DNA of 9,699 bases from Candidatus Saccharibacteria bacterium UBA669. Lineage in GTDB: Bacteria; Patescibacteriota; Saccharimonadia; Saccharimonadales; Saccharimonadaceae. The stretch is from positions 1 to 9,699 of the forward strand of contig DBNP01000021.1 in the NCBI GenBank assembly GCA_002299795.1, in the 5' to 3' direction. Positions 5,571 through 9,699 of this stretch are shown piece after piece (within the stretch, counting starts at the first letter, position 1; the number at the start of each line of letters is the position of its first letter). The notes under the pieces are model-generated. The model had not been told where the DNA came from. It saw only the letters and a list, made by a program, of their open reading frames with translations, and ran no database searches. The position numbers and the translations under genes were made by a program.

Positions 5571-5915
5571 TCACATCTCGATGATGGTGATGATCACGCC
5601 CGCAACCACGCACCCGACGAGGAAGGCGAGGAGAGCCTTGAGCGCATAGTCGCCACTGTCTTTGCCGCTGTCGTTAATCGACACGCAGTTGAGCTGCTGG
5701 CCATTGACGACCATTCGCTTTGTCTGGTTCCCTGTGACCGCAGCGTCACCGCTGCACAGGTAGGTGCGCTTGTCGACCCGCACCACCGTGGTGGTCGTCA
5801 CCGGCGTACTGTCGTTGGCGGGCGCAGCGGACGCGCTCGTGCTGCCGGCGACGACGCCGATAAAGGTGACGAAGGCGATCAGCAGGGTGGCGCCGATGCG
5901 GCGAAGCGTGGACAT
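5571..5915 (-). CDS. Small secreted protein with signal peptide and C-terminal membrane anchor (114 aa)
   Basis: Not recognised as a known family. MSTLRR is followed by a hydrophobic core (about 8-24) and GSTSASA-AP, a good Sec signal peptidase I site after residue 30. The mature part has a Thr/Ser-rich start (STPVTTTTVV), a short domain with Cys54 and Cys77 that could form a disulfide, and a C-terminal membrane helix (about 91-112) containing Cys102. The expected topology is about 60 residues outside the cell anchored by the last helix. ATG 5915 is chosen because AGGAG lies 6 nt upstream and it gives the proper signal peptide; a longer frame to 6005 would start upstream of the promoter. It ends with TGA and has its own terminator. 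Surface role likely, function unknown. Confidence 0.8.
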   Translation of the reverse strand: MSTLRRIGATLLIAFVTFIGVVAGSTSASAAPANDSTPVTTTTVVRVDKRTYLCSGDAAVTGNQTKRMVVNGQQLNCVSINDSGKDSGDYALKALLAFLVGCVVAGVIITIIEM

Positions 5916-5990
5916 GAGGTGCTCCTGTCGTTGACGGGCTGTAGGGGTTCCCACTAGTTCCATTGTAACATAATTACAGCATAAAGTCAA
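5916..5990 (-). promoter_or_regulatory. Near-consensus promoter, leader stem-loop and ribosome-binding site of the secreted protein gene
   Basis: Reverse strand: TTGACT (5985-5990), 17-base spacer, TACAAT (5962-5967), with TGT just before the -10 box. The start should be near 5955. The leader begins with a 14-base stem-loop (5941-5954, GTGGG with CCTAC-type pairs including one G-U) and carries AGGAG at 5922-5926, 6 nt before ATG. The -35 box and spacing are the same as in the promoter at 3795-3823. Confidence 0.82.
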
Positions 5991-6061
5991 TGTCTCAGCA
6001 GACAACTATAGTAGATCCCCGCTACGGGACGCTACTGCTAGTGTGTCCAGCCCTGGTGCCG

Positions 6062-6340
6062 CTAGTCCTGGTGTGCGAGAAGGCCTTTTTCTTTCAGTAC
6101 CTCATCAATACGCTTGCGGTCAAAGCCGCGGACGATGACACCGTCAATATCAGTCACCGGAACCCCGGTGTTCTGATGATCAACCTTGGCCATCAGCTCC
6201 TCGTAGGCGCTGGCATCTTCTTCGATATCTTTGCTGACAAAGCCTACTCCGAGGTGTTCAAGGTATTGTTTCTCGGTTTTACAAAATGCACACCACGGCG
6301 TGCTATATACAATCACTTTTGCGCTGGTTGTGTCTGACAT
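6062..6340 (-). CDS. Glutaredoxin-like thiol-disulfide protein (92 aa)
   Basis: Small cytoplasmic thioredoxin-fold redox protein. The strand KVIVYSTPW leads to the active site CAFC (Cys17 and Cys20), and TGVPVTDIDG (58-67) contains the cis-proline loop typical of the fold. The following VIVRGFDRKRIDEVL matches the end of glutaredoxin and NrdH-like proteins that read GFD-x-x-x-I. It probably reduces protein disulfides, using thioredoxin reductase or a low-molecular-weight thiol. NrdH-like is an alternative name, but no ribonucleotide reductase is nearby. A Shine-Dalgarno sequence AAGGGGA (6347-6353) lies 6 nt from the start. It is divergent from the pilin fusion gene. No clear terminator was found in the roughly 70 bases after its stop. 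Confidence 0.92.
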   Translation of the reverse strand: MSDTTSAKVIVYSTPWCAFCKTEKQYLEHLGVGFVSKDIEEDASAYEELMAKVDHQNTGVPVTDIDGVIVRGFDRKRIDEVLKEKGLLAHQD

Positions 6341-6346
6341 ACGAAA

Positions 6347-6372
6347 TCCCCTTATATCTAGTGTCTAGTATA
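6347..6372 (-). promoter_or_regulatory. Putative -10 box and ribosome-binding site of the glutaredoxin-like gene
   Basis: TATACT on the reverse strand (6367-6372) would start transcription near 6360, leaving a leader of about 20 nt that holds AAGGGGA (6347-6353) 6 nt before ATG. No -35 box is clear. This gene thus uses a Shine-Dalgarno start but without the long structured leader of the three small genes further left. Confidence 0.5.
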
Positions 6373-6390
6373 TGTCATGTGCCACTAGAT

Positions 6391-6420
6391 TTGCAATCTG
6401 CTTCTGCTTTTTGTTACACT
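6391..6420 (+). promoter_or_regulatory. Promoter (TTGCAA-18-TACACT, extended -10) of the pilin fusion gene
   Basis: TGT-TACACT (6412-6420) ends 6 nt before ATG 6427, and TTGCAA at 6391-6396 is a possible -35 box at 18 nt. Only AGCATC separates the -10 box from the start codon, so a leaderless transcript is predicted. This excludes the upstream in-frame ATG at 6286, which lies inside the glutaredoxin gene. Confidence 0.65.
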
Positions 6421-6426
6421 AGCATC

Positions 6427-8628
6427 ATGATATCCCGAGGTGCGGCCAGGAGTGGCTTTGCTCTGCCTACTATCGTAATTTCTACGGTTATACTCTTCAT
6501 GGTACTTGTTGCGGCGATGTCGAGTGTCACGAGCACGAACCTGGCGCTCGATGAGCAGTATTACCAGCAGCTGGCGAAAGATGCGGCGGAGTCAGGAATC
6601 ACCCAGGCAACTGAGTGCCTGCAGATAAACGGCTACGTATCGACATGGAACGGTACGTATCTACGACCGCATAGTAAATGCGCTGGTGCACCGCTATGTA
6701 TCGACCAAGCTTCTTGCTTCACTATCTACACCCCAACCTACCGCGCGAGATACTATGTGGGAGATGTTACTAATAATGGCGATGGTACGATGACGCTGTC
6801 GTCGACGGGCGTAGTGACGCTGATTCGCACCAGCACTGGAGCGATATGGAAAACCATCAACTATCAGTCCAAGGCGGTAGTTGGAGGCCAGATAAAGTCG
6901 CAAGTAACCACTTTTGGCTACAATAGCCTGGGTGCATTCTATGGCACTCTGGGGGGTGATGGTAGGCTGCGTGTTGCGGGCTACAATGGGCAGGGCCAGC
7001 TGGGCACGGGCAATACGACAAACCAGGTGGTCCCGGTCGTGTACACCATCCCCAGCACCTCACCGATTGTCAATGTGTACAGTAACGCAAGTTCGAGCGG
7101 CCATACGCTTTTCGCGCTGACGGCAGCTGGCGAAGTGTACGGTACGGGCATGAATAGCAGCGGGCAGCTAGGAAACGGTACGGTCTCGGCTACGCAAACA
7201 ACCCCCGTCAAGTACAACTTGCCTGCGGGCAAGAATGCGAGATCGGTGGTGGCGGCCAATATGGCAACCTATGTGATCACTACTGATGGCAACGTGTATG
7301 CGGCCGGCCAGTGTGCATCGGGCATGCTGGGGAGCAACTATACAATTGCTGGCTGTAGTAATCAGTCAACCCCCGTGAGGGTCAACCTTCCGACACCAAA
7401 TGTCGCTGATCCGAATACGCTTCCTACGGACGACCTAGCTTCTGACTATCTAGGCGTATTTCTACGTATGCAGGGCGGCCGAGTATATGGCTGGGGAATC
7501 AACGAGTACGGACAGTTTGGTAATGGTACGCGAACTGCATCTTCTACGCCAGTCCAGATTGGACTCTATGGCAATGCCGGGCAACCAACGGCAACAGATG
7601 TCGCGTATGATGGCAATACGGCGTATATTCTCGACTCAAACGGAGCGGTGTATTCAGCCGGCAGGAACAATTTCGGCCAGAGTGGTATTGATAAGATGTC
7701 GCTGTACCTCCCCTCGCTCGACAAGTGTCTCGGCAATAACAACAGCGACAACGTCACCATTACCTTTGCGGCCTGCAATGGCAGTACGCGACAGTTGTGG
7801 TCTGCCAACAATAACAACGCCCTACTATATATGATGGCAGACACGACGAGATGTCTCGAAAACACGAGCGGCGATGGCTATTCGCTCGCCCTTAATGCAT
7901 GTAACGCTATTGATGCACAGCGTTTTGATCCAACCTACCCACACTTTTTCCGGAATCGTCTGAATGGCAAATACATCGATAACGAAGCTGGCAACGGGGT
8001 GACGGCAAAGTTGTACGCGCCATCGGGCACGGGAAATCAGATTATTCACGGAAGTAATGCAGCTTTGGTGAGGTTTTCTGGCTATGCGGATACGTTTAAT
8101 GACAAGGTGATTAAAATGTCGACTGACCAGTGGAATGTTAGTGTGCTGACAGAAAGGGGCGAAGTGTGGAGCGCGGGGGCAAACACAAGTGGTATGTTTG
8201 GCGATGGCACTCAGGCCGGTTACAATCCATACCTTAGGAAATTTGCACTTCCTGCCGGAGTGCATGCGGTTGATCTATATAACACATACACCGGTGACCC
8301 ATCGACGACTCAGTGGCATAATCTATTCGTGATTGGAGACGATGGCAAAGTGTACGGCGCAGGCTCGAACGTATTTGGGCAGCTGGGCAACGGCGCTACT
8401 GCTGCAACCGTTTCTACCCCTGTTGTTATGAATACGATCGGCACGGTGAATGGTCGAGCAGTGTCGGTACAGGCCGGCCTCGGCACCACGATCGTGCGAA
8501 CGTCATCCGGAGCGACATATACCGTTGGGAATAATAGCGTTGGACAGCTGGGCGACGGCACGACCACTAACAGCTCAGTGCCTATTCTTGGTAAATTCCT
8601 CAACGGGCAGGCAGCGACTACCTACTAG
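6427..8628 (+). CDS. PilX-like minor pilin fused to RCC1 beta-propeller repeats and a ricin-B-type lectin segment (733 aa)
   Basis: Predicted surface adhesin. Residues 1-65 resemble a PilX-like minor pilin: ARSGFALPTIVIST with a possible prepilin peptidase cut after Gly10, a hydrophobic helix (about 13-35), then AKDAAESGITQATECL. Position +5 after the cut is Thr, not the usual Glu. After a Cys-containing region (Cys64, 85, 91, 97) come RCC1-type units at about 178-205, 233-263, 286-319, 349-378 and 404-422. Residues about 428-545 look like a ricin-B trefoil: CLGNNN...QLW, RCLENT...AQRF and KYIDNE...NQII, with pairs Cys434/450 and Cys476/492 each 16 apart. RCC1 units resume at 576-608, 638-668 and 693-720, with motifs such as SNVFGQLGNG. 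It likely sits at or near a type IV pilus tip and binds glycans; both are inferred. No other pilus gene lies in the window. Confidence 0.88.
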   Translation: MISRGAARSGFALPTIVISTVILFMVLVAAMSSVTSTNLALDEQYYQQLAKDAAESGITQATECLQINGYVSTWNGTYLRPHSKCAGAPLCIDQASCFTIYTPTYRARYYVGDVTNNGDGTMTLSSTGVVTLIRTSTGAIWKTINYQSKAVVGGQIKSQVTTFGYNSLGAFYGTLGGDGRLRVAGYNGQGQLGTGNTTNQVVPVVYTIPSTSPIVNVYSNASSSGHTLFALTAAGEVYGTGMNSSGQLGNGTVSATQTTPVKYNLPAGKNARSVVAANMATYVITTDGNVYAAGQCASGMLGSNYTIAGCSNQSTPVRVNLPTPNVADPNTLPTDDLASDYLGVFLRMQGGRVYGWGINEYGQFGNGTRTASSTPVQIGLYGNAGQPTATDVAYDGNTAYILDSNGAVYSAGRNNFGQSGIDKMSLYLPSLDKCLGNNNSDNVTITFAACNGSTRQLWSANNNNALLYMMADTTRCLENTSGDGYSLALNACNAIDAQRFDPTYPHFFRNRLNGKYIDNEAGNGVTAKLYAPSGTGNQIIHGSNAALVRFSGYADTFNDKVIKMSTDQWNVSVLTERGEVWSAGANTSGMFGDGTQAGYNPYLRKFALPAGVHAVDLYNTYTGDPSTTQWHNLFVIGDDGKVYGAGSNVFGQLGNGATAATVSTPVVMNTIGTVNGRAVSVQAGLGTTIVRTSSGATYTVGNNSVGQLGDGTTTNSSVPILGKFLNGQAATTY

Positions 8629-8824
8629 TGTCGGGTGAGCTTGTGAGATACCAGCCACCGTCGGTCGGTGATTGATAGACGCGCAGCACTAGATCAAGAT
8701 GGTGCCTCATCTGATAGTCAGCAGCCCTGCGAGCATCATGCTCGTTGGTGTAGCGTGTTTTTTGCTTGGCGGGCTGCTGAGGAATTGACTTAATTATCCG
8801 AGGTGATTTGTTACGACGTGGCAT
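8618..8824 (-). CDS. Hypothetical basic protein (68 aa)
   Basis: Probably a real small gene but of unknown function. It begins MPRRNKSPRIIK, is basic for about 30 residues, then has YTNEHDARRAADYQM, likely a helix, and LRVYQSPTDGGWYLTS, which reads like the end of a small folded domain. There is no signal peptide or membrane helix. Support comes from this protein-like ending, a clean ATG, AGAAAGG about 12 nt upstream (longer than ideal), and the fact that without it the space between the pilin fusion and the ATP synthase genes would be empty. Its last 11 bases overlap the end of the convergent pilin fusion gene. It is divergent from the AtpI-like gene with overlapping -10 boxes. Confidence 0.62.
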   Translation of the reverse strand: MPRRNKSPRIIKSIPQQPAKQKTRYTNEHDARRAADYQMRHHLDLVLRVYQSPTDGGWYLTSSPDTSR

Positions 8825-8845
8825 CTAGCGGCGCGACCTTTCTTC

Positions 8846-8857
8846 TGCTACACTATA
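8846..8857. promoter_or_regulatory. Overlapping divergent -10 boxes between the hypothetical gene and the ATP synthase genes
   Basis: Forward TGC-TACACT (8846-8854) ends 10 nt before ATG 8865 and would give a leader of roughly 3 nt. Reverse TATAGT (8852-8857) would start the 68-residue gene with a leader of about 20 nt. The two hexamers share three bases, so polymerase could serve only one direction at a time. The reverse box is the weaker call. Confidence 0.45.
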
Positions 8858-8864
8858 TAGGTAC

Positions 8865-9098
8865 ATGAGTAACAATACAAACGAGGGGGACAAGCCCGTC
8901 CCACCTGCGAGCGTTTTGATATTGACCATTGCTGATACCACATGGCGTATGTTCGTGCCCACTATCAGTATGATATTACTCGGTAACTTGGCAGATGATA
9001 CTTGGCACACCAAGCCGTACGGCGTCCTTGTCGGGGCTGCACTCGGCGGGCTCATCGCTGGATTACTTATAAAACGCCAATTGGCAAAGGACGTATAG
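8865..9098 (+). CDS. AtpI/AtpZ-like small membrane protein of the ATP synthase operon (77 aa)
   Basis: Small two-helix membrane protein at the usual place for AtpI or AtpZ, directly before atpB. After a polar start (1-15) the first helix is about 27-42, then NLADDTWHTKPYG, in which an acidic residue and a Pro precede the second helix (about 52-69), rich in Gly (GVLVGAALGGLIAG). This gly-rich hairpin with an acidic turn matches the AtpZ/AtpI pattern known to help c-ring assembly or ion supply, but the identification rests on pattern and position and the sequence is short. It ends 5 nt before atpB, so the two are surely co-transcribed. Start supported by a -10 box 10 nt upstream. Confidence 0.7.
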   Translation: MSNNTNEGDKPVPPASVLILTIADTTWRMFVPTISMILLGNLADDTWHTKPYGVLVGAALGGLIAGLLIKRQLAKDV

Positions 9099-9103
9099 AT
9101 CGT

Positions 9104-9699
9104 ATGGAGATCCCCCCTATTCACCTGCCCGCAGCGACACTGTTTCATATCGGCCCTCTGCCGGTGACTAATACGATGCTGCTTGGTGGAATTGGCGTGG
9201 CGGTGATGCTGACGATTCTTATCAGCGCGGCGATGCAGCTTCGGGCGGGAAAACAAAATCGTTTTACCGGCTTTGTGCAGTGGGTGTTTGAGGGCATGTA
9301 TAGCAATATTTATACTATTATTCCCGACAAAAAAATTGCTGCAAGCATTGCGCCACTAGCACTCACTATCTTTTTCACAGTCCTTTGTACCTACTGGATC
9401 AGTATCATTCCCGGTGTCGGCTCGATAAAGCTCAATGGACACGAATTGCTGCGCGGCCTGCCGACAGATCTTAATTTTACGACTGCTATCGCGGTCATCA
9501 CGATGGTGACAGTACAGATATATGCCGTCAAGCATCATGGTTTCTTCAAAAACATCGGTCGCTATCTTATCAACCCATTCAAAGACCCGATTGGGTCGTT
9601 CGAGGGGTTGCTTGAGATTGTCGGCGAAGGGTCACGCTTGCTGGCTCTTAGCTTTCGACTGTTTGGTAATGCATTTGCGGGCGAAGTGCTGCTGATGAT
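9104..9699 (+). CDS. atpB: F0F1 ATP synthase subunit a, N-terminal 198 residues (cut by the window edge)
   Basis: Membrane subunit a forms the two half-channels for ions beside the rotating c-ring. The ATG at 9104 follows the AtpI-like stop by 5 nt; AAAGGA lies about 12 nt upstream. Hydrophobic helices are near 22-45 and 80-100; LRGLPTDLNFTTAIA (116-130) is the conserved subunit a motif, and SFRLFGNAFAGE (183-194) holds the essential arginine, Arg185, equivalent to E. coli Arg210. The FEGLLEIVGEGSRLL stretch before it is also typical. The frame is open to the last base, so the C-terminal helices lie outside. Sequence in the visible half gives no clear reason to think it is a sodium rather than a proton enzyme. 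The remaining atp genes should follow downstream. Confidence 0.95.
   Translation, partial: MEIPPIHLPAATLFHIGPLPVTNTMLLGGIGVAVMLTILISAAMQLRAGKQNRFTGFVQWVFEGMYSNIYTIIPDKKIAASIAPLALTIFFTVLCTYWISIIPGVGSIKLNGHELLRGLPTDLNFTTAIAVITMVTVQIYAVKHHGFFKNIGRYLINPFKDPIGSFEGLLEIVGEGSRLLALSFRLFGNAFAGEVLLM

Noticed and set aside
5571..5573. TGA as a sense codon (genetic code 25)
   Set aside because: The secreted protein ends at TGA right after its membrane anchor and 12 bases before a terminator hairpin, and no other gene contains an in-frame TGA. TGA is a stop here.
5517..5957. Forward open frame of 146 codons opposite the secreted protein gene
   Set aside because: The reverse strand has a signal peptide, a Shine-Dalgarno site, a consensus promoter and a terminator. 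The forward frame has none of these and its product is a low-complexity mix of charged residues.
6000..6062. Possible terminator or small RNA after the glutaredoxin gene
   Set aside because: Inverted repeats such as TAGTAG with CTACTG and CCC with GGG exist, but no T-tract follows on either strand and the stem is broken by internal loops.
6286..6426. Earlier in-frame ATG extending the pilin fusion by 47 residues
   Set aside because: The extension runs through the glutaredoxin gene and the promoter at 6391-6420, and would bury the prepilin motif far from the N-terminus.
8825..9256. Reverse open frame of 143 codons across the AtpI-like and atpB starts
   Set aside because: Both forward genes are well supported, and the reverse product is a His/Arg/Ser-rich shadow with no usable start signal.

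Overview
The window looks like a piece of a Candidate Phyla Radiation genome, most likely Candidatus Saccharibacteria (TM7) or a close Patescibacteria relative. The reasons are compact genes, a PilX-like pilin motif with GFALPT, a minimal AtpI/AtpZ-like protein ahead of atpB, many genes whose -10 box lies directly in front of the start codon, and a solitary acyl carrier protein with no fatty-acid genes nearby. This placement is inferred from gene style, not from a marker-gene comparison. UGA is read as stop, which argues against the code-25 lineages (Gracilibacteria, Absconditabacteria). Nine of the eleven stop codons in the window are TAG.

Layout. 1-131 (-): start of a coiled-coil protein that runs off the edge. 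199-1488 (+): GT4 glycosyltransferase. 1485-2333 (-): alpha/beta hydrolase, convergent with the glycosyltransferase and sharing a CTAG stop. 2435-2914 (-): smpB. 3051-3299 (+): acyl carrier protein. 3426-3740 (-): small membrane protein. 3856-5490 (+): ABC-F ATPase. 5571-5915 (-): small secreted, membrane-anchored protein. 6062-6340 (-): glutaredoxin-like protein. 6427-8628 (+): 733-residue protein joining a PilX-like minor-pilin start, RCC1 beta-propeller repeats and a ricin-B-type lectin segment. 8618-8824 (-): 68-residue hypothetical. 8865-9098 (+): AtpI/AtpZ-like. 9104-9699 (+): start of atpB, cut by the edge. No tRNA, rRNA, CRISPR array or insertion sequence was seen, and no stretch over 300 bases lacks a gene.

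Two expression styles are interleaved. Housekeeping-type genes (glycosyltransferase, hydrolase, smpB, ABC-F, pilin fusion, probably the coiled-coil gene and atpI) have a -10 hexamer, usually in extended TGN form, ending 6-10 nt before ATG. This predicts leaderless or nearly leaderless mRNA with no Shine-Dalgarno site. Three small genes (ACP, membrane protein, secreted protein) instead have a leader of about 40-50 nt with a stem-loop at its 5' end, a Shine-Dalgarno site and a strong hairpin terminator. Two of them also have a near-consensus TTGACT-17-TAnAAT promoter.

The most interesting gene is the pilin-propeller-lectin fusion. It looks like a type IV pilus tip adhesin built as one polypeptide, and a host-attached lifestyle would give it an obvious role. 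The secreted and membrane mini-proteins may also act at the cell surface, but nothing in their sequence gives a function.
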